The notes under the pieces: generated by a model
The model's input: only the letters and a program-made list of their open reading frames with translations
Database searches by the model: none
Told to the model about the DNA's origin: nothing
Origin: an uncultured Chryseobacterium sp.
GTDB lineage: Bacteria > Bacteroidota > Bacteroidia > Flavobacteriales > Weeksellaceae
Reading direction: 5' to 3'
Length of the DNA: 64,000 nucleotides
Assembly: GCF_936933875.1 (NCBI RefSeq)
Contig: NZ_CAKZIK010000046.1
Location: 1 to 64,000, forward strand
Made by a program: the position numbers and the translations under genes
Shown here: positions 16,680 to 24,691 of the stretch, piece by piece
How the letters are laid out: each line of letters starts with the position of its first letter
Position numbering within the stretch: the first letter of the stretch is position 1

Positions 16680-17510
16680 TTGAAAAAGAAAAAAACGGAT
16701 TACAGCCATCTTTCAGCCAGCCAACCGATTGGGATTTTCGATTCCGGAGTTGGAGGTCTTACCGTTGCAAAGGAAATTAAAAGGTTGCTTCCCAACGAAG
16801 ATTTAATTTATTTCGGCGATACAAAACATCTTCCGTACGGAGAAAAATCCCGTGAAGCTATCGTTGGATATTCCACAAAAATTACCAATTTTTTGCTCGA
16901 AAAAAACTGTAAAGCAATCGTAATTGCGTGTAATTCTGCCACGGCAAACGCGCTGAAAGAAGTCGTTGATTTGGTGGATGAAAAAGTTCCCGTCATCGAT
17001 GTAATTAATCCTGTTGCTGAAAAAGTTTCGTACGAAATTCATAACAACGTGGGTGTTATTGCGACGAAAGCCACCGTAAATTCTGGGCTTTACAAGAAAT
17101 CTATCCGAAAGCACAACAAGTTTATCAAGGTTGACGAATTGGCGACGCCACTTTTGGTTCCTGCGATTGAAGAAGGTTTTAAAAACCATCCCATTACGCA
17201 TGCGATAATTTATAATTATTTGAGTAACAGTAAATTAAAAAATATTGAAACTTTAATTTTAGGCTGTACGCATTATCCTTTGCTGATAGACGAAATCAAG
17301 CAGTATTACGGAAACCGCGTTCGTGTTATTGATTCTCCGAATATTGTCGCAAATCAGTTGAAAATAATTTTGGATAAACATCATTTGCTCAACGAAAACA
17401 ATCCAAAACCGGAATACCATTTCTTTCTTTCTGATTTGACTAAAAACTTCGAAAAAATCTCCAAAAAATTCTTTGGAAAAGCGATTAATCTGGAGCTGAA
17501 AGTTCTTTAA
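16680..17510 (+). CDS. murI: glutamate racemase
   Basis: Starting at the TTG at 16680, the product is 276 residues. A longer frame reaches back into hemW and across a repeat block, but its extra 48 residues are not family-like and the promoter lies inside them. MurI makes D-glutamate for peptidoglycan with two Cys acting as acid and base. They are visible in IACNSATANAL and LGCTHYPLL. Also present are FDSGVGGLTVAKEI and YFGDTKHLPYGEKS. Confidence 0.94.
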   Translation: MKKKKTDYSHLSASQPIGIFDSGVGGLTVAKEIKRLLPNEDLIYFGDTKHLPYGEKSREAIVGYSTKITNFLLEKNCKAIVIACNSATANALKEVVDLVDEKVPVIDVINPVAEKVSYEIHNNVGVIATKATVNSGLYKKSIRKHNKFIKVDELATPLLVPAIEEGFKNHPITHAIIYNYLSNSKLKNIETLILGCTHYPLLIDEIKQYYGNRVRVIDSPNIVANQLKIILDKHHLLNENNPKPEYHFFLSDLTKNFEKISKKFFGKAINLELKVL

Positions 17511-17511
17511 T

Positions 17512-17655
17512 CACAAAAGACACAAAAGTTTTTTGCATTTTAAGTTTCAGGGCTTATGCTTTAAGAAGTTAACAAAATAAAAAAACTTCGTTTTTTACTT
17601 TTGTAATTTTTTGAACTGCTTTATCATTAAGCAGATTCTTTTGTGACTTTTGTGG
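17512..17655. repeat. ~144-bp inverted-repeat element, copy A
   Basis: The left end (CACAAAAGACACAAAAG, from 17512) and the right end (CTTTTGTGACTTTTGTGG, 17638-17655) are near-perfect reverse complements. Inside is a smaller hairpin, CTGCTT...AAGCAG. A related copy lies on the other side of rsmD at 18289-18440. No ORF is inside, so it resembles a MITE-like intergenic repeat. Confidence 0.65.
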
Positions 17656-17697
17656 TTTTTCTGACTGTAATTCTATCCGTGTATTCGTGGCAAAAAA

Positions 17698-18273
17698 TTA
17701 TTCAGAAACTTCTTCCTCATTCGCTTTAAAGAAAGAGAAACTTACATTTCCGTATTTTCTGGTGTCGAGCAAATTGGGATGCTGCAATTTTGTGCGGCTT
17801 TGATGTTCAAGAATGAAAACACCGTTTTCTTTAAGGAATTTATTGTTCAAAACCAGAGAAATCAGTTCCTGATATTTTTTCTCATCCGTTTCGAAAGGCG
17901 GATCTGCAACGACTAAATCGTAAGTTTTATGATTTCTGTTTTTCTTCAGATATTCGTAAACATCGGCTCTCTGAACATTTATTTGCAACTGCATATCCAA
18001 TTCTAACGCAGTAGAATTAATGAACGCCGCATGTTTCGGATTCATTTCCACAGAAGTAACATCGTTGCAACCTCTCGAAGCAAATTCCAAAGAAATTGAA
18101 CCAATTCCTGCGAATAAATCGAGCACAGAAATAAATTCAATATCAAAACCAAAACGGTTTTCAATCATGCTGAAAAGCGCTTCTTTGGCGAAATCTGTTG
18201 TAGGTCTTACGTCGAAATTTTTTGGCGCCGAAATTCTTTTGGCTTTCCATTTTCCGCTGATGATTCGGTACAT
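17698..18273 (-). CDS. rsmD: 16S rRNA (guanine(966)-N2)-methyltransferase
   Basis: The 191-residue SAM-dependent methyltransferase modifies 16S rRNA G966 in the assembling 30S subunit. It opens with MYRIISGKWKAKRI, has the SAM-binding VLDLFAGIGSISLEFASRG and the catalytic DPPF. RsmD, DUF3822 and coaD genes are typical neighbours in Bacteroidota. Here rsmD and DUF3822 share orientation, but an inverted-repeat element separates them. Confidence 0.93.
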   Translation of the reverse strand: MYRIISGKWKAKRISAPKNFDVRPTTDFAKEALFSMIENRFGFDIEFISVLDLFAGIGSISLEFASRGCNDVTSVEMNPKHAAFINSTALELDMQLQINVQRADVYEYLKKNRNHKTYDLVVADPPFETDEKKYQELISLVLNNKFLKENGVFILEHQSRTKLQHPNLLDTRKYGNVSFSFFKANEEEVSE

Positions 18274-18288
18274 TGTGTATGTTTTTTA

Positions 18289-18440
18289 ACCACAAAAGGC
18301 ACAAAAGTTTTTTCTATCATAAAAGTTGAAAAATTTCACCTTTAAAAGCACAAAAAAAATAAAAAATCTTTGATTTTTTTGCTTATGTCCACTTTTGTAA
18401 TTCTTATTTTGCTGAATTACGCTTTTGTCTCTTTTGTGGT
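18289..18440. repeat. ~152-bp inverted-repeat element, copy B
   Basis: ACCACAAAAGGCACAAAAG (18289-18307) faces CTTTTGTCTCTTTTGTGGT (18422-18440), nearly exact reverse complements. The ends match copy A at 17512-17655. It fills the rsmD-DUF3822 spacer, inside what is usually a tight gene pair. Confidence 0.65.
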
Positions 18441-18449
18441 TTTAAATTT

Positions 18450-19163
18450 TTAATTAAGTATAAAATTTTTGTTCGGAATATTATCGAAAACTATTTTAAG
18501 ATTCTTCACAAACTTTCTGAGTTCGGAGATAAAAGTTTCGTTTTCTGTGGTTTCGCCGTAAACATAAAAATTGGTTTCATTAATACCAAAACCTATTTTG
18601 CTTAAAGTAAACATCACGAAATATAGAAAGTCCACTTCAGAGTTAACGTTCAAATTATTGTATAAAACCACTTTTTTTCCATCCAATGCGAAAAATTCAC
18701 ACTGTTGATGATAAAGATTGATGTGGATTTCCTTACCGCTTTTGTTGTTAAGAGAATTCAGGAATTTTTCACCCGAAAAATTGAATTTCGCAGGAAGATT
18801 CAAACCTTTAATGCTCTGATAAAAATCTTTCGGAAAAGTATAATAAAACTGAACGCCAAATTTTTTGTTCACAGACAGCATCAGTTCTTCCGTTTCTTTA
18901 TTCACGGGAGCATTGTAGGCAATTAAAGCGTAACCCATTTCGTGCTCAGAAAATCCTTCTGGCATTAAAGTGAAATGATTTAAAGCTGAAATCACGGTAA
19001 TTTCCTGAAATTTTCTGGTTAAAATTTCATCCAATTTTTCCGAAATATAATGCTGAGGTTTTTCCTCATCCATGAAATGCGACTGTTCTTCGCGTACCGT
19101 TTTTCCTTCTGAAACTTGGTACTGCAAACCACCTTCGGTAAAAAGTAAAGATAATTTCTGCAT
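18450..19163 (-). CDS. DUF3822 family protein
   Basis: The product is 237 residues from the ATG giving MQKLSLLFTEGG; an upstream in-frame start would add six residues. The N-terminal core, the ALNHFTLMPEGF segment and the adjacency to rsmD match DUF3822, a Bacteroidota family with an actin-like (ASKHA) fold and no proven role. It has no signal peptide, so it is cytoplasmic. Co-occurrence with rsmD and coaD suggests a housekeeping function. Confidence 0.82.
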   Translation of the reverse strand: MQKLSLLFTEGGLQYQVSEGKTVREEQSHFMDEEKPQHYISEKLDEILTRKFQEITVISALNHFTLMPEGFSEHEMGYALIAYNAPVNKETEELMLSVNKKFGVQFYYTFPKDFYQSIKGLNLPAKFNFSGEKFLNSLNNKSGKEIHINLYHQQCEFFALDGKKVVLYNNLNVNSEVDFLYFVMFTLSKIGFGINETNFYVYGETTENETFISELRKFVKNLKIVFDNIPNKNFILN

Positions 19164-19280
19164 AATTTTGAACGTCAGCAAATTTAATAAAAATAATGAG
19201 TTTGAAAGAGAGCGTGATGACTGAAATTATATCTGATGATTTGAAAATTTCTTACTTTTATCCCATAAAATTTCGGAACA

Positions 19281-19595
19281 ATGAAAAAATTTCTTGTATT
19301 ATGTGCCATGATGTTTTCTGTGGTGGTCTTCGCGCAGAAAGTAACGAATAAAATGGTGGAGTCAGGTTGCGGCATGTGTCAGTACCAAGTAAAATCCAAT
19401 AAAGGTTGCTCCATGTCTGTAAAAATTGATGGAAAAGTATATCCTGTACTAGGATTTAAAGATGAGCATTACGGCGATGCGCACGCGAAGGAAGGCTACT
19501 GTAACCAAAAAAGACCGGCGAAAGTAAGCGGAACCATTAAAAACGGGAAATTCTATGCAACAAAATTTGATTTTGTAACGGCGAAAAAAGACTAA
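19281..19595 (+). CDS. small secreted Cys-containing protein (DUF6370-like)
   Basis: The 104-residue protein has a clear signal peptide (1-18, ending VVVFAQ). The mature part holds four cysteines: CGMC near residue 32, then single Cys near 45 and 75. The CGMCQYQ segment followed by GCSMSVKIDGKVYPV matches small Flavobacteriia proteins labelled DUF6370. Metal or redox chemistry is plausible from the Cys pattern but unproven. The stop overlaps the stop of the convergent Smr gene. Confidence 0.68.
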   Translation: MKKFLVLCAMMFSVVVFAQKVTNKMVESGCGMCQYQVKSNKGCSMSVKIDGKVYPVLGFKDEHYGDAHAKEGYCNQKRPAKVSGTIKNGKFYATKFDFVTAKKD

Positions 19596-20086
19596 ACAAA
19601 ATTTACCATAACTGCTCCGGATTGGTGATGCAGGATTTCCTTATTGTGAAAATCCAGTCCGGTTTGGCTTTCCAGAACGTCGTAAACCATTTTCTGTAAA
19701 GTTCCGTCGCCAATACCGTGAACGATTTCAAGTTTTTTAAGATTGTTCTTTCGGCAAAACTCAATGGTTTCCAATAATTTTTCTTTCTGCAGGAAAAGCC
19801 TTTCAAAGCTTTCATACGCCAAAGGATTTTCTACTAATTTTTCGAAATGAAGGTCGAGAACAAGATGATTGCGGTTGTGCTTTTTGGATTTTCGTTTTGT
19901 TTCCTGATATTTTTCGATCTTCGAAATATTCTCGTACAGGGAATGATTCTGAATAACCGCTTTATCTTTTGAAATCTTGTGTGTAAAACCATGCTCATCA
20001 GCAAAAACCACCATTTCTCCGTGAACGGAAGTTACAGTTCCGCCCAAATCTTCATCGATTACTGATATTTTATCGCCAATTTTCAT
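19592..20086 (-). CDS. Smr domain protein (MutS2 C-terminal-like)
   Basis: The 164-residue protein has an N-terminal small beta domain (1-50, KIGDKISVIDEDLGGTV), like the KOW-like region of MutS2 relatives. A basic linker follows, then a Smr domain (about 78-164) with LDLHFEKLV and the signature IVHGIGDGTLQ. Smr domains bind or nick branched nucleic acids and, in MutS2, act at collided ribosomes. There is no MutS ATPase, so this is a stand-alone Smr protein. Confidence 0.87.
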   Translation of the reverse strand: MKIGDKISVIDEDLGGTVTSVHGEMVVFADEHGFTHKISKDKAVIQNHSLYENISKIEKYQETKRKSKKHNRNHLVLDLHFEKLVENPLAYESFERLFLQKEKLLETIEFCRKNNLKKLEIVHGIGDGTLQKMVYDVLESQTGLDFHNKEILHHQSGAVMVNFV

Positions 20087-20123
20087 TGTTTAAGCTAAAA
20101 GATTCTAGTTAGCAGGTTATAGT

Positions 20124-20618
20124 TTATCTAGAGCCAAGTTCAATCACTTCAAGGTTTTCGATTTTGTCTCCATTAATTTCGAAACGCATCATTGTCCGCA
20201 TTTTATGCCATCCGGATTTTCCGCAAGCTCCGGGATTCAGATGAAGAAGATTATTTTTCTCATCGAACATCGCTTTCAGAATATGAGAATGGCCGGAAAT
20301 AAATAAATTGGGTTGTTTTTCCGCAATTTCTTTCTTTGCCAAAGGTGTATACTTTCCGGGATAACCACCGATGTGAATCATCAACACTTTTACTTTTTCA
20401 CACTCAAAGAAAGTAACTTCCGGAAATTCTGAACGGATTTTCGCGTTGTCTATATTTCCGTAAACACCACGCAAAGGTTTTATTTTTTCCAGTTCTTCAA
20501 TAACTTCCATGCTTCCAAAATCTCCTCCGTGCCAAATTTCATCGGCGTTTTTTGCATATTCTAAAATTCGGTCGTCGATGTAGGAATGCGAGTCGGAGAG
20601 GAGCAGAATTTTTTTCAT
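20124..20618 (-). CDS. YfcE/MJ0936-type metallophosphoesterase
   Basis: The 164-residue protein shows every metal-binding motif of the calcineurin-like family in order: LLSDSHS (residues 5-11), HGGDFGS, YGNIDN, ISGHSH and NPGA. Members of this YfcE group hydrolyse phosphodiesters using Mn2+ or Ni2+. The physiological substrate is unknown. It is a single-gene minus-strand unit beside the divergent DUF3667 gene. Confidence 0.9.
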   Translation of the reverse strand: MKKILLLSDSHSYIDDRILEYAKNADEIWHGGDFGSMEVIEELEKIKPLRGVYGNIDNAKIRSEFPEVTFFECEKVKVLMIHIGGYPGKYTPLAKKEIAEKQPNLFISGHSHILKAMFDEKNNLLHLNPGACGKSGWHKMRTMMRFEINGDKIENLEVIELGSR

Positions 20619-20685
20619 TGCTGCAAAGGTCTTTAATTTTAATTAAATTTAAAATCAAAATCATACAATCAGCAAAACAAATTCC

Positions 20686-20693
20686 TATTTTTG
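20686..20693 (+). promoter_or_regulatory. TAnnTTTG promoter very close to the start codon
   Basis: TATTTTTG ends four bases before the ATG at 20698. If this is the promoter in use, the transcript has almost no leader. Confidence 0.5.
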
Positions 20694-20697
20694 ATTG

Positions 20698-21453
20698 ATG
20701 GAAAGACACGAATGTAAAAACTGCGACGAAATTTTTGTGGGAAATTTCTGTCCTCATTGCGGACAAAATGCCCATGAACACCGCGTTGATGCGCATTATT
20801 TTCTGCACGATATTCCACATTCGGTTTTTCATGTGGATAATGGTTTTTTCTATACCATTAAAATGCTTTTCACGAAGCCCGGACAAATGGTGAAAGATTT
20901 TTTGGACGGCAAACGTGCAAGATATTTCCGTCCCATTGCTTATGTGATGGTGATGACAGCTTTAAGTGCACTTCTCGTTAAACTTTTCGATTGGGGAACG
21001 AAGAAAATTTTGGAAGCCAACAACGTGAATATGCACGAAAGTCATAATTTTTTTGAGCATTATTTCAGCGTGTTTATTTTCCTGATGATTCCTTTGGCAA
21101 GTGTGGTTACCTGGCTGTTTTTCTTAAAAAAGAAATATAATTTTTGGGAACATTTTTTAGCCAATACTTACATTGCAGCGCAACTGAACCTCATGTGGAT
21201 TACGATGCATTTGGTCACTTTTATTGTAGCAATATTTACCAAAAGCGAATTGCAGATTAATTACACCATCTTTCTCACGGTGTTTTTGATGTTCTTCATG
21301 TATTTGTACGGTTCTGTTTTTGGATTTTTAATGTTTCCTTTTTTTAAAAAGAAAATCACATTGATTTTGATACTTTGTTTGATGAATTTTTTTCTGTCTT
21401 ATCTTTATTCTTACGGTTTTCAGGTTGCAGGTTTGATAGATTCCTCACATTAA
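20698..21453 (+). CDS. DUF3667 zinc-ribbon membrane protein
   Basis: The 251-residue product (ATG giving MERHECKNCDE; an alternative ATG lies one codon earlier) has a four-Cys zinc ribbon at 6-24 (CKNCDEIFVGNFCPHCGQ). About five membrane helices follow from residue 75 to the end. This layout, plus FYTIKMLFTKPGQMVKDFLDGKRA, defines the Bacteroidota family DUF3667. Function unknown. It lies directly upstream of truA with only 26 bases between. Confidence 0.85.
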   Translation: MERHECKNCDEIFVGNFCPHCGQNAHEHRVDAHYFLHDIPHSVFHVDNGFFYTIKMLFTKPGQMVKDFLDGKRARYFRPIAYVMVMTALSALLVKLFDWGTKKILEANNVNMHESHNFFEHYFSVFIFLMIPLASVVTWLFFLKKKYNFWEHFLANTYIAAQLNLMWITMHLVTFIVAIFTKSELQINYTIFLTVFLMFFMYLYGSVFGFLMFPFFKKKITLILILCLMNFFLSYLYSYGFQVAGLIDSSH

Positions 21454-21456
21454 CCG

Positions 21457-21464
21457 TATTTTTG
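21457..21464 (+). promoter_or_regulatory. TAnnTTTG promoter element of truA
   Basis: TATTTTTG lies 15 bases upstream of the TTG start of truA and matches the Bacteroidota -7 consensus. It implies a short leader. Confidence 0.55.
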
Positions 21465-21479
21465 CAAAAAAAATAATTC

Positions 21480-22211
21480 TTGAGATACTTCATCGAATTT
21501 TCTTACAACGGCAAAAAATATTTCGGATATCAAATTCAGCCGAACGAAATTACTGTTCAGGAAGAGCTCGAAAAGGCACTTTCAACTATTTTACGTCACG
21601 AAATTAAAACAGCAGGAGCGGGAAGAACCGACACTGGAGTTCACGCCAAAAAAATGTTTGCCCACTTCGATTTTGAAGCAGATTTAAATGAAAATTTACC
21701 CTATCAACTGAATTCATTTCTTCCTCCGGATATTGCGGTGAAAAGAATTTTCAAGGTAAAAGATGATTTTCATGCAAGGTTTGATGCGGCCTTCAGAACA
21801 TATGAATATTATATTTCGATGGAAAAAAATCCATTCACACGGGATTCTGCATGGCAAATGTGGAAACGAAACCTTGATGTCGAAAAAATGAATGAGGCCT
21901 GCAAGATTTTATTTGAATATGAAGATTTTACAAGCTTCGCGAAACTTCACACCGATAATAAAACCAATTTTTGCAAGATTTACAAAGCAGAATGGGAGCA
22001 AAACGGAACCGAACTGAAATTCACGGTTTCAGCAGACCGTTTTTTAAGAAATATGGTTCGTGCGATTGTAGGAACGATGGTGGAAATTGGGACCGGAAAA
22101 ATTAAGCCTGAAGATTTGAGGAAAATTATCGAGAAGAAAAACAGAAATGCTGCCGGAACTTCAGCTCCTGCGCAAGGTTTGTTTTTGGTGGATGTTGGGT
22201 ATAATTGGTAA
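21480..22211 (+). CDS. truA: tRNA pseudouridine(38-40) synthase
   Basis: The 243-residue enzyme isomerises U38-U40 in tRNA anticodon arms. The catalytic Asp lies in GAGRTDTGVHA, and the family motifs FHARFDAAFRTYEY and RFLRNMVRAIVGTM are present. The start is TTG, because the protein must begin RYFIEFSYNGKKYFGYQ and there is no upstream ATG. The spacer to the next core gene has been invaded by the RAYT/REP-like module. Confidence 0.95.
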   Translation: MRYFIEFSYNGKKYFGYQIQPNEITVQEELEKALSTILRHEIKTAGAGRTDTGVHAKKMFAHFDFEADLNENLPYQLNSFLPPDIAVKRIFKVKDDFHARFDAAFRTYEYYISMEKNPFTRDSAWQMWKRNLDVEKMNEACKILFEYEDFTSFAKLHTDNKTNFCKIYKAEWEQNGTELKFTVSADRFLRNMVRAIVGTMVEIGTGKIKPEDLRKIIEKKNRNAAGTSAPAQGLFLVDVGYNW

Positions 22212-22283
22212 ATTTTTACGGTTACTGTGAACTTGGAGCAACTAAATAATGGTGGGAATTTAGTATGGTGTATTTTAAATGGA

Positions 22284-22309
22284 GCGCCAGAGGCGCGAAA
22301 TATTGGTAG
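22284..22309 (+). repeat. REP-like unit R1
   Basis: Hairpin GCGCC-AGA-GGCGC (22284-22296) is followed by the tail GAAATATTGGTAG. Confidence 0.75.
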
Positions 22310-22331
22310 AAATAATATCCGCTAAAGGCAA

Positions 22332-22355
22332 GCGCCAGAGGCGCGATATCTTGGT
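22332..22355 (+). repeat. REP-like unit R2
   Basis: The same hairpin as R1 (22332-22344) is followed by a diverged tail, GATATCTTGGT. It ends 25 bases before the transposase ATG. Confidence 0.7.
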
Positions 22356-22380
22356 CCCTACATAAAAAAATGAAAAACAA

Positions 22381-22848
22381 ATGGCTGATAATAACACTTA
22401 TACTCAAATTCACATTCAAATCGTATTTGCTGTAAAATTTAGAAATTCACAAATTCAAGAAGAATGGAAAGACGAACTCTACAAATATATCACCGGCATT
22501 ATTCAACATAATAAGCATAAACTTTTGGCTATCAACGGCGTTTCAGACCATATTCATATTTTTGTTGGAATGCGTTCTCATCAATCACTTTCAGATTTAG
22601 TGAAAGATATTAAAGGAAGCTCATCGAAATGGATAAATGAAAAAAAGTTTCTTCCAACTCGTTTTGAATGGCAGAATAGTTTTGGTGCTTTTTCCTACGG
22701 AAAGTCTCAGGTTGAATCTGTTATTCAATATATTAATAATCAGGAAGAACATCATAAAAAGACAGATTTTAAAACTGAATACATTGCATTTCTCGAGAAA
22801 TTCGAGGTGGAGTATGACCTGAAATTTATTTTTAAAGACTTAATTTAG
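22381..22848 (+). CDS. Y1 (HUH) transposase, IS200/IS605 TnpA or RAYT type
   Basis: The 155-residue single-strand DNA transposase has the HUH motif DHIHIFV, with His57 and His59 coordinating a metal ion. Tyr117, in IQYINNQ, should be the nucleophile. FEWQNSFGAFSYGKSQVE is the family's middle block. Such enzymes recognise hairpins at element ends, which are present on both sides. The length is typical and no damage is seen, so it may be active. Without TnpB, and with inverted pairs of hairpin units, a domesticated REP-associated transposase is as likely as a free IS200. Confidence 0.88.
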   Translation: MADNNTYTQIHIQIVFAVKFRNSQIQEEWKDELYKYITGIIQHNKHKLLAINGVSDHIHIFVGMRSHQSLSDLVKDIKGSSSKWINEKKFLPTRFEWQNSFGAFSYGKSQVESVIQYINNQEEHHKKTDFKTEYIAFLEKFEVEYDLKFIFKDLI

Positions 22849-22850
22849 CA

Positions 22851-22874
22851 ACCAATATTTCGTCGCTCCGCGAC
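22851..22874 (-). repeat. REP-like unit R3 (inverted)
   Basis: Read on the minus strand: hairpin GTCGC-GGA-GCGAC followed by tail GAAATATTGGT. The stem sequence differs from R1 and R2 but the tail is conserved. Confidence 0.75.
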
Positions 22875-22896
22875 TCCATCATAAAGCAATATTTAA

Positions 22897-22922
22897 CTAC
22901 CAATATTTTGTCGCTCCGCGAC
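22897..22922 (-). repeat. REP-like unit R4 (inverted)
   Basis: Read on the minus strand: the same hairpin as R3 (22910-22922) followed by AAAATATTGGTAG. It ends nine bases before the ABC exporter ATG, so it forms most of that gene's leader. Confidence 0.75.
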
Positions 22923-22931
22923 AAACCAAAA

Positions 22932-24683
22932 ATGAAAAATCAAAGCACTTGGGATATTGTCAGAAGACTATTCACGATTGGGATGAAATTCCGGTCGTGG
23001 TTTATCATTACACTGATTATTTCCATCATCCTTTCCATTATTTCTACCTACCGTCCATACCTCACGATGCAGATTGTGGACAACGACATCATCGCGTTAA
23101 AGGACAAGGCTTTGATGATGAAGCACATTTACATTTTGGTGGCTTTGGTTTTTGCAGAATCGATTCTGAATTTCGTCCTCGTTTTTTTCTCGAATTATAT
23201 TTCACAGAACGTGATTCGCGACATCCGCGAAAGACTGTATAAAAAACTGATCTATTTCCGTACTTCTTTCTTTGATAAAACTGCGATTGGGCAATTGGTA
23301 ACGAGAGCTGTTGGAGATGTTGAAACCATTGCAACGGTTTATACAGACGGTTTTTTGATGGTTTTCGGCGATATTTTGAGGATTGTTTTTGTGCTCGTGA
23401 TGATGTTTCAAACGGACGTTCATCTCAGTTATATTTCGTTGGCGATTTTGCCTTTGATGGTTTTAATTACACGATTTTTTCAGAAAAAACTGAAGAAAGC
23501 TTTTGGTGATGAAAGAACATGGACAGCCAATCAAAATTCTTTTGTGCAGGAAAGATTGTCGGGAATGCCTTTAATTCAGGTGTTCAACAGACAGAAAGCA
23601 GAGTTTGAAAAGTTTGATAAAATTAATATTACCTTAAAATCTGCGCTTCTCAGAACGGTATTTATCTTCTCCCTATTTTTTCCGGTGGTGGAACTAATTT
23701 CTTCATTATTCATTGGATTCATTCTTTTTTACGGAGGTTATGTAACGATTACGGCCGGAAAAGTAATTGCCTTTATTCAGTTTATTTCGATGTTGATTCG
23801 TCCTTTGAGACAGATTGCAGACCGTTTCAATAATATTCAGCGTGGAATTGTAGGTGCCGAAAGAGTTTTGGGTATGATGGACGAAGATTTTGCGATGCCG
23901 AATAATGGAAAAGTCATGAAAGACCATTTCGACGGTAAAATTGAATTCCAAAACGTTCATTTTTCTTACGATGAAAAGCAGGAAGTGTTGAAGGGAATCA
24001 GTTTTAAAGTAAATCCGGGTGAAACTGTAGCGATAGTTGGAGCGACCGGAGCCGGAAAATCTACCATTATCAGTTTGATTACTCGACTTTACGACATCAA
24101 TTCCGGGAAAATCCTGTTGGATGATGTGGATTTGAAGGATTATGAACTGTATAACTTAAGAAGCCATATCGGAGTGGTTTTGCAGGATGTTTTCCTGTTC
24201 CATGGAAGCATTTTTGAAAACCTAGCTTTCGGAGATGAAACCGTGACTTTAGATCAAATTAAAGCCGTTGCAAAAGATATTGAAGTGGATAATTTTATCG
24301 AAAGTTTACCGGGAGGTTACGATTATGTCGTGAGCGAACGTGGTTCTTCAATTTCTCTTGGACAGCGACAGTTGCTGTCTTTCTTGAGAGCTTATCTTTC
24401 TGATCCAAAAATTTTAATTTTGGATGAAGCAACATCTTCTATCGACCATGAAAGTGAAAAACTGATTCAAAGAGCTACTGAAAAAATTACCAAAAACAGA
24501 ACGTCCATTATCATCGCACACCGGCTTTCTACCATCGAAAAAGCCGATAAAATAATTGTGATGGATGGTGGAAAAATTGTGGAAGAAGGAAAACATTTGG
24601 AACTTCTTGACAAAAACGGCTATTACGCAACGCTCTATAAAGCTCAGCTAAAACATGAAACAGAAGAGGATGGCGTTCATTAG
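22932..24683 (+). CDS. ABC exporter, fused permease and ATPase (MsbA-like)
   Basis: The 583-residue protein has six membrane helices (about 20-310) and a nucleotide-binding domain (about 340-575). Walker A is GATGAGKST, the signature is SLGQRQL in place of LSGGQ, Walker B is ILILDEATS and the H-loop is IIAHRLST. It is a type IV exporter half-transporter that should dimerise; lipid or drug export is likely but the substrate is unknown. A TTG eight codons upstream lies inside repeat R4 and is not a credible start. The repeat insertion probably replaced the native leader. Confidence 0.93.
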   Translation: MKNQSTWDIVRRLFTIGMKFRSWFIITLIISIILSIISTYRPYLTMQIVDNDIIALKDKALMMKHIYILVALVFAESILNFVLVFFSNYISQNVIRDIRERLYKKLIYFRTSFFDKTAIGQLVTRAVGDVETIATVYTDGFLMVFGDILRIVFVLVMMFQTDVHLSYISLAILPLMVLITRFFQKKLKKAFGDERTWTANQNSFVQERLSGMPLIQVFNRQKAEFEKFDKINITLKSALLRTVFIFSLFFPVVELISSLFIGFILFYGGYVTITAGKVIAFIQFISMLIRPLRQIADRFNNIQRGIVGAERVLGMMDEDFAMPNNGKVMKDHFDGKIEFQNVHFSYDEKQEVLKGISFKVNPGETVAIVGATGAGKSTIISLITRLYDINSGKILLDDVDLKDYELYNLRSHIGVVLQDVFLFHGSIFENLAFGDETVTLDQIKAVAKDIEVDNFIESLPGGYDYVVSERGSSISLGQRQLLSFLRAYLSDPKILILDEATSSIDHESEKLIQRATEKITKNRTSIIIAHRLSTIEKADKIIVMDGGKIVEEGKHLELLDKNGYYATLYKAQLKHETEEDGVH

Positions 24684-24691
24684 AGACTGAA

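Larger units (their letters stand above)
22284..22922. mobile_element. RAYT/IS200-like module framed by four REP-like units
   Basis: A transposase gene is flanked by two hairpin units on the left and two on the right, in opposite orientations. Every unit has a 13-bp hairpin plus a tail close to GAAATATTGGTAG. The arrangement matches REP/RAYT systems and the sub-terminal hairpins of IS200 elements. It lies between truA and an ABC exporter. No TnpB or passenger gene is present. Confidence 0.75.

Noticed and set aside
22381..22848. Complete IS605-type transposon with TnpB
   Set aside because: No TnpB or other passenger ORF lies between the flanking hairpin units.
22908..22931. TTG start giving an eight-residue extension of the ABC exporter
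   Set aside because: The extension is encoded by the REP-like hairpin unit and is not family-like; the ATG at 22932 is the natural start.
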